Of a stretch of 64,000 nt of DNA, positions 22,025 to 35,281 are shown one piece after another. The stretch covers positions 11,048,336-11,112,335 of the forward strand of contig NC_083340.1 of assembly GCF_019175385.1 (NCBI RefSeq), written 5' to 3'. Under the pieces are notes generated by a model. The model was given only the letters and a program-made list of their open reading frames with translations. It searched no databases and had not been told where the DNA came from. A program made the position numbers and the translations under genes. Within the stretch, counting starts at the first letter, position 1; every line of letters begins with the position of its first letter. This DNA is from Lycium barbarum (lineage: Eukaryota > Streptophyta > Magnoliopsida > Solanales > Solanaceae).

Positions 22025-25000
22025 TAAATTTTTACGATGTTATACTTATTAGTATGATATAGGATCACGCGTGAAAATCTATGATTTCCTAATATCTAAT
22101 TCACAATCTTAAATAACATTATTTGTGCACTACCTTATAGAGAAATGGTAAAGAAATATGTATGAAGTTATAAACTTAGAACAACCATGAATTTCTTACA
22201 AAGAAATATACACGTATTATGGGGAAAAATAGTTTCTGCTACTACACAAAAGCTTTTATGTTTTTTCTTAAAGCTTAACCAGACATCTCAATTATCTAAA
22301 ATTAATATATATATATATTTTTTTTAAAATCATGTTTACTTCCCAAAAGTTTTGTCAAACATGCTATTAGTAATACCGTGTCGCCCGTGTATTTTCATAT
22401 GATCTTAGTAATAATTTTTATTATAGATACGCATGTTGTGCATGTAACTTATCTCAATAGGTAAATTTTAAAAAAATTTTTAGATAGGTATTATATTAAA
22501 AATTTTGTTTGAGTAATAAAATAAAAGAGTAAGTTCTTAAAAATGATAAATATTTACCTAAATAGCTAATCAATAAAGAAAGAAACTGTCACATAAAATC
22601 CTCAATCATCGGTCAATATATTCAACTTAAGCGTTTTTTGCAGTTATCAAATTCAAGACTCATTACTATTAGTAAGACATTTTCAAATGACAAATCTACT
22701 ACATTAATAATTATGTGTGTTGTACTTGATATATTTTACTCGTAGAGTTTATAGAAGTAAATATCAAATTATCAAAAATAGGAATGGCTACAAAATTCAT
22801 ATCAAACAATTATTAGAATTATTATGTTCCTTTCGTAAATTTAAATAAGTTTTTCATACCATGAATAAATTTGTTCTTTTCTTATTCGACAATAGTATAC
22901 TCCGAGAACCTTTCTTTGAGATTCCTTTTGCATGCCCTTTTTACCTCTTAAACATCTGGACTTTTGATTTATTTGTAGCATATCCTAATTTAGTAGAGTT
23001 TTTAGTTGATATTTATTGTTGTGATGTGATGTGCATCTTCTAAAATTGAAGTCTACAATAAAATTGCAAGAAAAATTATAGGTTGTGAATCTTAAATACC
23101 TTAACTCTAATATAAGAAGTTAATTGTGAATCTTAAATACCTTAACTCTAATATAAGAAGTTAAAAATTTAACTAATATGTATTAATTTGCAACTAAGAA
23201 TTGTTATATTTAATTTACAGTAAGGGCCTTGAATTTCATTTTTCTTTGTAGAAATTAAAGAAAAAATATTGTATTTTGTTTAACGTTAATAGCTACTTTT
23301 CAATAATTTTTTCTTTTTTATGCATTTTATATTGATTGAGTACACGTGCAATACACGCACGATAAAACTTTATTCAACTTAATTATATTTTTTAAGTTTT
23401 ATACTTTTGTCCGTCGATTTCTCAGGTTATTATGTGTTTTTGCAGTTATCAAATTCATGACTCATTATATTAATAAGATATTCTTAAATGACAAATCTGT
23501 TACATACTTGATATGTTTTTACTCGTAGAGTTTACATAAGTAAATGTCAAATTACAAATAAGAATTGATATGTTTTTTATTCGTAGAGTTTATATAAGTA
23601 AATGTCAAATTACAAATAAGAATGGATACAAAATTCGTATCAAACAATTATTAGAATCTAACTAATACATATCCTAAAGCATTATCTACTTAAGAAATTA
23701 AAAAAAAATTGTGTTAAGAAATATTGTAATTAAAGAGTATAAAAGTTAATGTACGATCTATTTAGTGATCTAATAGTATATAACAACCCAAAGGATGATA
23801 ATTCATAGAGAAACAAAAGAAGATTGAGAGGAGTTTGACAATACAAGAAGTTCATTTTTTTTTTTTTGTAAATATACAACAGGACAATTGCATTTATCAT
23901 TGTCAAATTTAGCTATTTATTCAAATAAAAAGATGATTTATTTAAGGTAAAAAAAAATAATTACTTATAAAAGTACTTCGTAATTGAAGTAAGGAAAGAA
24001 TCAATAACCAAACTTGTTAGTTGTATTTAAATTTCTAAACATTAGTAAAATTACTAAATTACAATTTTATTAAAGGATAAAAAAGACGAACGATATTTTC
24101 CTAATATAACAAGACATAGATGCAAGCAAATAATAATTAATATCGATTCTCTGCAAATACACAAATTCTCAGGAGCAATTGAAATTGGTAAAAAAGATTC
24201 AATTAATGAATGAATTAGCACTTCTAAGATATTTTCTATTTCGTATGCAATTTGAAATTAGAATTTACAACTAACCTATTATATGGAAAAATTCCATGTA
24301 AGTTGTTGGCATAAGGTAGCAAGTTGATATACATATACATGCACTTAAGACAAAAGAAAGAATTGGTACAAGAGCATTTGCTCTTTAGAAATGTCACGTG
24401 AAGAATAAAAACAATGGACATATTTTTGTGACAAATGGTCGGCCATCCCACATGGTCTTCATTGACCCTTTCATTATTTGAAATAATTAAAGGAAAACCA
24501 TTGCCTTGGAAAGCTAAGAATATTGCATGTGCCAGCAAGGATGAGTCTGGATTACTATACATGCTATGCTTACACGTTTTTGGTCTTGTCACCATGGAAA
24601 TCGTTACACTTAAGTGGATCAAAGATGAGTAAGTAATTGTTGGTAATTATAAAACTTTTATCATTTACAATGAAATTGAGGTTTGAAATTTATTTGAATG
24701 AAATACGGTCCAAGCTATAATATTTCGTATTTTTGGATTAGGAAATTGAACCATTCAACATGAGGAAATTATCCAAGCGCGAGGCATTTGATCATATTCA
24801 AGCATGCAAATTAAGAGCTCGGTGTATAAAAGGAATAAAGTCCTGAAATGATTTAAGACAAAAGATGTGATGGTGATGATTGAAAATAATATTTTATGTA
24901 TGACAAATGAGGTTATGGACTAGTGCTATGTCACACGATCATGACAATGAATATACAAAGTGTATTAAAATTAAACCATGTTTAAATTAATTGAGATCAA

Positions 25001-25375
25001 AAAATTAATTATGCGTGTAATTGATTAAATGAAAATTTGTATTGGAGACAAGAAATTTATGAAAATTATGGGATAAATATTAAGTGGACATAGTCCAAGT
25101 ATGTACGGATAGGTGGCAGCAATATCATTAATACATACATGCACATGTCCACGTGGGGTCATGCCAAAGGAAAATATGACTCATTCACATTATGTACAAG
25201 TGGAACTATTCGGATAAGTTTCCAATGTAATAATACATGAAAAAGGTAGTTGGCCCTACAGTTAATGAATCATGAAAGAAGTTGGGTTCTCATTTTCTTA
25301 GATCCAACAAAAAAAACGTGTACAACCATATGTGAGACCCTTATTCACTTAGCTCAATGTTGTGTGCTATTATGA
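22025..25375. other. AT-rich intergenic region with degenerate repeats
   Basis: No supported gene. Two diverged direct copies lie at about 22635-22815 and 23436-23660 (shared 'GCAGTTATCAAATTCA', 'CTCGTAGAGTTTA', 'ATCAAACAATTATTAGAAT'). The second contains an internal tandem duplication of about 56 bp. A 41-bp tandem duplication occurs at 23084-23165. Opposed short frames at 24236-24632 have no family match. Confidence 0.35.
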
Positions 25376-25489
25376 ACATGGCAGCAACGTACTTCTCCTT
25401 CCAAAATAATAATTTTCACTCCAAAATAAAAACGTAGTATTATTTCCTTTCCTAACATAGCAGCAGGTTGTCCTTCCAAACAAAGCAAC

Positions 25490-27221
25490 GGTGTTATTCA
25501 CTTTTGGTACGGGTTTTGTTTACCGCTTCGATCTTGTTGCTCTATTTTATCGCGTTGTTAAATTCGGGTTTTTTCCGAAGTAAAGTAAGGTTGAAGAAGG
25601 GTATATCTTGGAATAAGGTAAGAATTCTCCTCTACTAGATATATTTAAATTTGGTTGTTTGGTGGTTGTTATAAATTGTTTGGTGTGCTGAAATATCGTG
25701 AGATTGGCTGTAGTTGTTGTTATACTATGTATATACGAAAATAAAGAAGTGTATACAAGTGTCGGTATAGGAATGTATATTGGGCTGTTTTGGAGGTGAT
25801 TTAAGAATGGATTTGATTCTGTTTGGATATGTATTTATTGATATAGTTATTGGTATGATGATTGATATTTTGGCTAAGTTGGAATCACGAGGATTATTGT
25901 GTTTTTAGGGAAGATGCTGCCCGAATATCGATAGATTTCTAAGTAATTAAGGATTGGTTTGAAATAGTATCCTAATTTAATTATTGACATATTTGGTATT
26001 ATTTGAGATTGGTGAAGCCCAAGACCTAAGTTATGGTTAACTTGAGAAGCGACAAGGTATGTAAAGCTATTCATTCCTTCTTTTGGCATGATCTATGTGA
26101 GACAAACAAACGACGAATGGATAAACTCCAAAGAAGCTCCTATCCTTAGAGACACTAGGATGGCTAATGTTTTTTTATTTCCAGAACCTATTTCATTATG
26201 TCTTGATACGTGTCTATGATTCCTGAAGTTCTATTTGATATGATCCATAATGACATTCGAGGGGCATCTGACATAACTGTTGTCTTTAATGCTCAAGTGT
26301 TAATTTATTCCACTTATTCTATTGAATCTCAGATGATAATTTAATGTACATATGGTTGCTCACTACTCTGCTCGTGCATGCCGTTAATATATCTTTCACC
26401 GAGTCCCGGGCCGGGTATGTTTTCGTGCACAGTTTCACTGCATTGTTCACCGAGTCCCTCACTAGAGGGCCGGGTACGGTATATATATTTATGTGTGATT
26501 ATGGCGCCGAGGATGGTATATGATGACTTTATTCACCGAGTCCCCTAAGAGGACGGATATGGTATATGATATTAATATGCATGATTTTCGTTTCATAAGG
26601 CACAAGTGCATTGGTATTTTTGATTGTCATACTTGTCTCATGTAATCTTTTATTCAGTCATGATCATCTTTATTGTATTTCATGATTTATATACTCAGTA
26701 CATATCTCATACTGACCCCCTTTCTTCGGGGGGCTGCGTTTCATGCCCGCAGGTACAGATACTCAGTTTGGTGATTCCCCAGCCTAGGACTTCTGCTCAG
26801 CTGTTTGGAGAGCTCCATTGTTCCGGAGCCTAGATTATTTTGGTACAGATCTTTTGATATAGACTTATATATATGTCCAGGGTACGGCGGGGCCCTGTCC
26901 CGTCATATTTCACTTTTATACTCTTAGAGGTCTGTAGACATATATGGGTTATATGTAGGTTATGGTTAGCTATGTCGATACAGTTTGTTTGGAGTATTTC
27001 CATATATAGTGGCAGTCTTGTCGGCTTGCATATTATGCTGTGCCTTGGTTAGCTGTGACTCCTCAGGAGACAGGTTATTATGATATATGGCGTTATGAGT
27101 CTATAGCTTGCTCTTGCAAATTTCCATATTGCCTTAGTTTCAATTTGACTATATTGGACAGGTTCGTATACGAGTGTCCAACTCGGGCACTAGTCATGGC
27201 CCATGGGGTTGGATCGTGACA
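25490..27221 (+). mobile_element. LTR-like relic, Ty3/gypsy type
   Basis: The right end, GGGTTGGATCGTGACA-like at 27204-27221, and three copies of a CACCGAGTCCC motif (26398, 26451, 26540) with GGGCCGGGTA are features I associate with long LTRs of Solanaceae gypsy elements. No coding sequence follows, so it is a solo LTR or fragment. The left boundary is uncertain. Confidence 0.4.
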
Positions 27222-27224
27222 ACA

Positions 27225-28090
27225 GGGTCAAGGCTAACATTCTATTTTTTACTGTGCAGATTACTAAACAATAGTTTGGTAAAGCAAGAATAAAGGAAAG
27301 CTGGAGAAGTATAAATCACATATTTGAAGCTGAGTTCCATCAAATAAGCATCACCATGATCAAATGGACTAAACCATTGGATTTGACTATCAAACTCAAA
27401 ACTGATGGTAGTTGTATTCAAGGGAAGTGTGGAGGAGGTGGTATAGTCAGAAACTGCTTAGGAAACACCAATTTCGCTTTCTCTATGAACTTGGGTCCCG
27501 GCTCTAGCAATATGACAGAAGCAACTGCTCTCTTCTTTTGCCTTAAATGGTGTGTTTACAATGGTTTTTCTAGGGTTTGGGGTGAAACAGACTCCTTACT
27601 TTTGGCCAAGTGTATAAACAATGAATGGAAGCCTCCTTGGAGAATCTCAGACACGGTCCATAAGGCACAGAAGTTAGTTGAAGAACATGGATTCCATATA
27701 AGTCACTGCTTTAGAGAGGTGAATAAACCGGCTGACAAACTAGTATCTCTTAGTCATGAACAAGATGGGACTCATGTGTACAACTCTTTCTCTACCATGC
27801 CTCAGCAAGTCAGAGGTCTTACTTGCATGGACAAATGGGATATGCCTTCGTTCAGAAATAAGCCAAGAAGGCCCTCCAATATTGTATATGACCCTCCCTA
27901 GGCGATTATGTATAACTAGCGTCCAATTAAGTAACTCGCCCTTAACTGGCCTTTTTTGGTGCTACGTAGGAGCTCAATACTGATTTGGCTCAACTCTTTG
28001 TTCATGTAAAAGTTTGGGATGCCAAACTCAAAATTGTACCTTTTTTACAAATCAATGATCAAAGGAGGAATTCAACCAAAAAAAAAAAAC
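27225..28090 (+). mobile_element. 5'-truncated LINE, RNase H end
   Basis: Contains the RNase H frame at 27356-27901, a short 3' UTR and a poly(A) tail at about 28079-28090. Everything upstream of RNase H is missing or unrecognisable. It abuts the LTR-like relic on one side and the 5' end of the next LINE on the other. Confidence 0.65.
27356..27901 (+). pseudogene. LINE C-terminal RNase H-like domain fragment
   Basis: A 181-codon open frame holds the RVT_3-type RNase H fold that ends many plant LINE ORF2 proteins: LKTDGSCIQGKCGGGGIVRN near the N-terminus, NMTEATALFFCLKW, GETDSLLLAKC, then CFREVNKPADKLVSLS. Key acidic positions (TDGS, TEA, ETDS, PAD) are present. The frame is open but isolated from endonuclease and reverse transcriptase, so it is a remnant, not an autonomous gene. 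Confidence 0.7.
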
Positions 28091-28127
28091 ATAACACAAA
28101 CCTAGCCCACCAAAAACCTAACACCGA

Positions 28128-30260
28128 TTGACCAAAATGGATGCGCCAGCTGGCGGCCAGCCACCTCCGGGGGCTGGTCAGCCTGCTAACCATACCCATC
28201 CCACAGTCAACTATGCTGCTACTTTAAATACATTAACAAATACACCAAAACCTGGACTTGTTGATATCAAACCTATGACATATTTACATGGAGAACCGTC
28301 TATTACATGGACAAAGAAGGAATTTGAAATACTATATAAGAGACAGAATTTACAATATGCACTCATTGCTAAATTCTCTTATGGAAGACCTGATCTTCAT
28401 GAACTGAGGAAGTTTATGCCAACACAATTGGAGATCAAGGGCCCTTGCACCATAGGGTTATTGGAGAAGAGACATATTTTCATTCGGCTATCACTATTAG
28501 AAGATTATGGTACTTTAGCTTCTCAACCATGGGAGATAAAGTTCAGGCATAGAATTTTTCTAGTTAGATTTCTCATATGGGACCCTTAATTTAAACCGAA
28601 TGAGGAAACCACAATTGCTATAGCATGGATCTCATTTCCCGGATTGCCTACTAATCTCTTTGATAGGGAATCCTTATTTTCACTGGCAAATGCAGTGGGC
28701 AGACCCCTAGTGATTGATAAAGCCACAAACAACCAAACAAGGCCTAGCTGTGCAAGAGTCAAGGTAGAAGTGGATTTGTTGAAGGAAATGCCCAAGAGGG
28801 TTCAGACTAACTGCATTGATGAAGAGATGCCCAAGAGGGTTCAGACTATTGTGTCAATTGCAACATACAGGGACATAACAAGCATGCATGTTGGAATTTG
28901 TATCCAGAGTTTAGACCAAAAAAAGAGGATAACAAGGAGAAGAAAGGGGAACAGAAGGACAATGATACCAACAAGGTAAAGGTCCGTATTAATGAGGAAA
29001 ATGCTGCTAAGGGAGGACGAAAGGAAGGTGGAGAGAAGGAGAATAAAACTAACAACAATGCTAACAATGGAAAACAACGGCCTCACAGAGTGCTCAAAAC
29101 TGGAAAAGTTGTGGGAAATAAGAATAATCCTAACTGCTGGAAAGCCAAGGATCAAAAGGAGAGGGGATAACACATTAAGGACAAGCAAGTAAGCACACAA
29201 GAGAATAATAGACAACAACCAGTTGCAGCCACTCACACAAGTAACAAATTCAGCACATTGGTTAATCTGGAGGAGGACCAAAATAAAGAAAATGATGCAC
29301 AAAGAAAGGAAAATCAGTAGAAAAAGGAAGTACAAAAGGAATCAGCAAAGCCATGGGTGGAGTCTTCTTTTGGAAAGAAAATAAGCAATAAGAGTAACAC
29401 AAACTAAGTAAAGGAACAACAAAAGGTTACATAAAAGGAGCAAGAACAAGGTAAATTACAAGACAGGAGCATTGGGGATATTAAAAATTATCACCAGAAG
29501 GGGGAAACAAGCTCACAAGATTCTGAAAGGACCATTACAGATGTAAGGGAGCAGACCAATAAGGAAAATAATCAGCATGAGGTATCTCAAGAAATAGAGA
29601 TATCAGAATCTGGACAGTACAAAAAAATAAATAATCAGATGGAGAAAGCAAGCAATATACCTAAGAAACGACCAGATAAAACTCTGGAGAAGACTGTTGA
29701 GGTGAATAAGGAAGTGGAGGATACTCGATCTTCTACACAAAACAAACAAGGAATTGAGGAAACAACGAAAAGTGTTGATCATGGAGACAATAAAGCAAAT
29801 AAAGAGAAGCAAGTAGAGCAACAAAGAGAAGATATACATGAAATTCCTGCTGATTCAGCAGCAACATCAGTAGTAGCAGATAACCAGGAAAGGAAGACAG
29901 ATACAACAATGAGCAGGGATAATCAAATTCAGAGGGAAGAGAGAAAACAACATGAAGGTTAACTAGAAGAGTAAAGGGGAAGACAATAGATTTTCAATGA
30001 CCAGAAATCATGGAGATAGCAATCAAAAGGTGGAAGAGCAACAACAAGTGATCACAGAAAGAGAAGTGGATATTGGAGATGATGATGATTTGGAAAACAC
30101 TTCAACAACAACAATGGATGATCAAAATAAAGGGGATGCTTCACTTAGACAAATTGCAAAGGCAAAGAGACAAAACAAAACAAGAGATAAGAGTGTTCCT
30201 CCTAAATTAGTGGGTGGAGTGCTAATAAGGAAAGCATATGCCAAAACAATTTCTCAATGA
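28128..30260 (+). pseudogene. LINE ORF1 (DUF4283-like and zinc-knuckle RNA-binding protein)
   Basis: The first 153 codons are open from ATG 28128: a Pro/Gly-rich start, then a DUF4283-like domain ending in FRHRIFLVRFLIWDP. A GAA-to-TAA type stop at 28587-28589 breaks it; the frame then continues PNEETTIAIAWISFPGLPTN in the same phase. A 38-bp partial tandem duplication (ATGCCCAAGAGGG at 28788 and 28826) shifts the frame just before a complete CCHC zinc knuckle, CVNCNIQGHNKHAC, at 28850-28891. The rest is a long Lys/Glu/Gln-rich tail in changing frames. The last segment stops at TGA 30258-30260, overlapping the ORF2 start. Confidence 0.7.
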
Positions 30261-33200
30261 ATTGCTCATTAATATGGAATATAAGGTCTGTTAATACACA
30301 ACAAGCCTTTGAGAGAGTAGTATTGATGAACAGACAAAAGCATTTCAATTTCATTGCACTAATGGAGCCTTTTCAGCATTATAGACACATTGACCTATAC
30401 AGACTCTGGTTAAATATGAGTGCTACTACTCATAACATAAATGGAAAATATGGTTCTTTGTGGGAGATAGCTTGCAAATGAAGGTATAGATGGATACTGA
30501 GCAACTACTATCCCTGAAGCTCACTAACATTGATGATGGCCAGGAGTTCTATGTGACAGTTATCTATGTAAGTACTGATAGGACCACCGGAATTGCATTA
30601 TAGGATGATCTAAATGACATAGCAGCAAACATGACTCTTCCATAGCTAGTGAGAGGAGATTTCAATGTAATTACTGATGAGAAAGAGAATTTGAAAGATT
30701 TCCAGTACAGTTTGTTGAAACAGAGGATTTCAAACATTGTATAAACAATTTTCAGCTAACTGATTTGGGGTTCACTGGTAGCATGTACACTTGATGGAAT
30801 GAAAGATCAGATGCAACCTGTATTTTCAAAAGATTGGATAGATGCCTAGGGAACCAAGCCCTACAAAATCTATACCCTAATATAGAAGTGAAGCATCTGA
30901 TAAAGAAAGGATCAAATCACTCACCAATGACCATTACTACCAGATCAGACATCAGACTTGTTAAAAAATCCTTTAGATTTTTAAAATTCTGGACATAAAA
31001 TGAAACATTTCTGGATGTGGTGAGAGACAATTGGCAAGAATGGCATAGTCCTGACCATTTCTTTAATTTTCACAGTAAATTAAATAAAGTTGGCAGGGCT
31101 TTATAAAAGTGGAGTAGAGATTCTTATGGAGATATATTCAAATAGATAGCCACACTGGAGGAGATAATACAGGTATATGAGCAGGAATTTGAACAACATC
31201 CAAACAGTCTGAATAGGGAGAGACTTCAGAGGGTATGAGCTGACTTGATAAAATACTATGCTATGGAAGAGAAGTTTTGGAAGCAGAGGGCTGGAATGCA
31301 ATAGTTTGCAGATGGAGATGGAAACACCAAATTTATTCATATACATGTCAATGGCAAGAGAAGAAGACTGCAATTGAAGAAAATACAAGATCATAAGGGA
31401 GTTTGGCTAGATAATGAGGAGATAATAGCATAGAAGGCAATTAGGTTATATTCTAATCAGTTCAGAGAGGAATCTATTCCTACAGACTTTGACATGTTGC
31501 AATACATACCTCAAATGATCTCAGGGGAACACAAAGACATAATACATGAAATGCCAGAGGAAGAGGAAGTGAAAAGGGATGTGTTTGGGCTGAATGCAAA
31601 CAGTGCGGGGGGCCAGATGGTTTTACAGGGAAATTTTATCAGGCTTGTTAGGAGATTATTGCTAAAGACTTAACAAAGATGGTATAATCTTTTTCTATGG
31701 TCGTGAGTTAACTAGGTACATTACTTGTACAAATTTGGTATGGATTCCAAAGAAGAAAGAAATTACAACTTTCTTCGACATGAGGCTTACTAGTTTGAGT
31801 AATTTCTCTAGTAGGATTTTCTCCAGAATTATCCATGAAAGACTAGTGAAATTACTTCCAAATTTTATTTCTCCACATCAATCTGGTTTTGTGAAGGATA
31901 GAAGTATAGTGGAGAACATTCTACTAGTTCAAGAAATAGTTCATGATATCAGAATAAGGGGAAAGCCAGCCAATGTGGTCATTAAACTTGACAAGGAAAA
32001 GGCTTATGATAGGGTGTCATGGTTATTCTTGACTAAGGTTCGAAGAAAAATGGGCTTTGAAGAGATGCTAATAGATATGGTATATAGAATAATCTCTAAT
32101 AACTGATATTCTATACTAATTAATGGTCAACCTCAGGGTTTCTTCAAGTCATCCAGGGGAGTGAAACAGGGTGACCCATTATCACCAATTTTATTTATTT
32201 TGGTTGCTGAATGCCTATCCAGAGCTTTGAACTCATTGCAGAAGAAAGCAAATTATAAGGAGTATGGATTGCCTAAATGGAGTCCCTATGTGGATCATTT
32301 AGCGTATGCTGATGATACTATCATATTTGCCTCTGAAGATGAATACTCTTTGAAGCTGGTTATGGAGACATTGGCAGGGTATGAGAAGGTGAGTGGACAA
32401 AAGATCAACAAAAACAAAAAGTGCAGTCTATGTGCATCATCAGACAGACCAAGGAATAATGGATTTGGTATTCTCTGTGACTAATATTCCGAGGAAATAT
32501 TTCCCTTTTACTTACTTGGGAGTGCCAATCTATTACAGTAGAAGGCAACATCTTTTTTATAAGGAGTTGATGGATAAAGTACAGAACAGACGCTTTTGGA
32601 CTGGTAAATTGTTATCTTTTGGAGGAAGGATAACTTTGATAAAGCATGTGTTACAAAGTATGCTTATACACCTCTTAGCTGCTTGTGACCCTCCTACTGG
32701 AGTTTTTGCACAGTTGCACAGAATGTTTGCAATTTTTTTTTGGAGCAATTCTGTGGTAAATTCCAGCAGGCACTGGGCCACTTGGATAGTTTTGTGTCAT
32801 CCTCAAGAAAAAGACGGAATAGGGTTCAGAAGCTTGCGACTTTATTTGCAAAGTTATGGTGGAACATGAGGACAAAGCAATATTTATGGAGGACATACAT
32901 GAGCAACAAGTACTTAAAAAAGAATCACGCTGTGGTAGCTCAAGCAAAGATAGGAACTTACATTTGGAATAAAATGCTGAAATGTAGAGATGAAGTAGAA
33001 CATGAAATCTGGTGGCAAGTCAAGCAGGGCAATTCTTATTTTTGGTTAGATAACTGGACAGGATTGGGAGCTCTTTATCATGTCACTCCTTTAGAATTTA
33101 AATGTGACTAGACTATTGTTTTAGTCAAGGAGGCAACAGAAGGAGGACAGTGGAAAGAGCAGGCACTGAGGAGATTCTTACCCCAGGATCTAGCAAATCA

Positions 33201-34381
33201 CATAATTGAGAAGGTAGAACCCCCAAAGGAAAGTGAAGAGGTAGATAAGCCTTACTGGAAACTTGAAGTAAGAGGAGATTTTACTGTTGGCTCTGCATTC
33301 CAATTACTGAGACAAAGAAAAGAGATCTGCAATTTGTACAAACTGATGTGGCTGAAAGGTATGCCAATTAAGATCTCTTTCTTTGTTTGGAAATTGTGGA
33401 AATCTAAACTACCTTTAGATGATACTCTCAAGAGATGGGGAATTCAGTTCCCATCTAAGTGCTACTATTGTGAAAATTCTAAGGTGGAGGATATTTCCCA
33501 TGTTTTTTTAAATTCTCCTACTGCAAAATATGTATGGAAATATTTTTGTGGACCAGTAGGAATTACAGCAGACAATGTACAACTCACTCAACTGATTAAT
33601 AAGTGGTGGGAGATTTCAACAAATCAGCAAGTAAGGTACATATACCAAGATGTTCCTTCTATTATTGTCTGGGAACTATGGAAGAGGAGGAACACATTGG
33701 GACATGGAAGGAAAGTTTCAAATACTAAAATAATCTATCAGGTTATGCATACTTTGATCTTATTCATAAAGGTAAGGAGGAAGAATTTCAAGTATGCCCC
33801 TTATAGATAGAATTCTATAGTAGAGGATATGTAGAAATACACTTATGCAGTGAGGGTAACCAAAGAGATTTGGAAACCACCTGACACTGGTTGGGTCAAG
33901 ATAAACACAGATGGAGCATCAAGGGGGAATCCTGGAAGGAGTTCTTTGGGTTTTTGTGTGAGAAATAAGCAGAGAGATATAATTCAAGCACAGGCTAAGG
34001 AAATGGAGGAACCTTTATACACTAACACCCAGGCAGAAGCTTTAGCAATCCTACAGGATCTGAGATACGTAGAGACAACTCATGATAGAGACTGACTCAC
34101 TATTGATAAAGAACATAGTAGAAAGGATATGGAAAGTACCATGGCTGCTTGTTTATATCATGGAGGAGATCTGGAGACTTATGAGGGGGAGGACAGTGGT
34201 TATAACTCACATATTGAGAGAAGGGAACAAGCTAGCTGACTACTTAGTTAACCAGGCACTTGATAAAGGACCAGTGGTAGCTCACAGTTTTCAGGAGCTC
34301 GACCCTCAAGGAAGAGGAATTGTGAATAGTGATAAATTGATGGAACCCTATCTCAGGGTTAGGCCATGCAAAAGAAGCTAA
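30257..34381 (+). pseudogene. LINE ORF2 (endonuclease, reverse transcriptase, RNase H)
   Basis: ORF2 nicks target DNA and copies the element's RNA into the genome. It starts at ATG 30257, sharing the bases ATGA with the ORF1 stop. Endonuclease motifs are seen at WNIRSVN, LMEPF and RGDFNVI (30657 on). The SDHSP signature reads SNHSP near 30908-30930, so a catalytic Asp is lost. Reverse transcriptase runs about 31600-32480 with KLDKEKAYDRVSW, VKQGDPLSP and AYADDTIIF. The zinc-binding region follows to about 33800. RNase H spans 33880-34381 (INTDGASRGNPG, TQAEALAI, IETDSLL, EGNKLADYL) with a frameshift at about 34082-34095. In-frame stops, for example in the YTW motif near 30793, make it non-functional. 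Confidence 0.8.
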
Positions 34382-35281
34382 TGATAGAACTCGAGAAGGA
34401 AGGAAATTCCCTTTGTCGAATCCTGTGGGAGGAGATCAAAGGGGATTTATTTTTCACTAATAATTTTTTTCCTTTTTGCAGGGCTAAGCACAAAAAAAGC
34501 ATGAAGAGAGGAACATAAATTGAGGAAACTGACTACGCCAAATCAGTGTAGCAGCAACAAGGATAACCAAAAACAACAACAACAGCCAAAAAGGAGCCAT
34601 AAATATTATCCAATGAGCAGCAGTCCCAGGAGTAAACAATACGAACGAAGAAAAGGAAATCAAGAAGGCTGTACAAGAAACAACAAACCACACAAATATA
34701 GGAACACACATAAGATTGGGAATATAATACATCGAAAGGTGAAGGAGCAAGGAGTGGTATTAGTGTCAAATAATGCTCATTCTCCTACTCAAACACTAAT
34801 CGATTGTGTTATAAACTCAAAACCATGGAAAAGAAAATCACAAACAGATAAGGGCAAAGAAGCGACAAAGACTCAAGAGAGAAGTCATACCTGTGGAAAA
34901 TACACAAATCCATCACCTGCAATGTAATTTCTTGAAGCAGAGAACCCAAACCCAGCTCGTTTTCAGATCTGAAATGCAAGAATGGGAGAATGAACTCAGG
35001 GTAGATGCTAAAAAGGTCAAGAAGCAAGAACAAGAAGCATATACCTTGGATATTGTTGAAGAAGAAGCAAGTTTGAGCTTGATTTGGGAACCAGCTGAAC
35101 CCGGATCGCCATAGCTAGTGTCTCTGCTTTCCATTTCTTTCTTATACTTCTAAACTAGACGCTTTAGATAGGCTTTCTTTGTCTTTTTATTTTTGTTTTG
35201 AAAACGATTTGTTTTGCTTTATCATAAATCATAAAATAGTTGGTGGGTCCCCCCCCACTAACCTTAAGTTAAAAAAAAAAA
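34382..35281 (+). other. LINE 3' UTR and poly(A)
   Basis: About 900 bases after the RNase H stop, Lys/Gln-codon-rich on the plus strand, which creates several chance ORFs (for example 34520-34927). It ends in ACCTTAAGTT and a run of A. Confidence 0.6.

Larger units (their letters stand above)
28092..35281 (+). mobile_element. Nearly full-length, decayed L1-type LINE with RNase H
   Basis: About 7.2 kb: 5' UTR, ORF1 with DUF4283-like and zinc-knuckle domains, ORF2 with endonuclease, reverse transcriptase, zinc-binding and RNase H regions, a 0.9-kb 3' UTR and a poly(A) tail at 35271-35281. Many stops and frameshifts interrupt both ORFs, so it cannot encode its own machinery. No convincing target duplication was found at the ends. 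The 5' edge touches the poly(A) tail of the preceding LINE fragment. Confidence 0.8.

Noticed and set aside
24236..24632. Opposed overlapping frames of 128 and 65 codons
   Set aside because: Neither shows a known domain or promoter. They may be remnants of something, but nothing supports a gene.
28841..29335. Minus-strand Leu/Phe/Ser-rich frame of 164 codons
   Set aside because: It is the complement of the Lys/Glu-rich tail of LINE ORF1.
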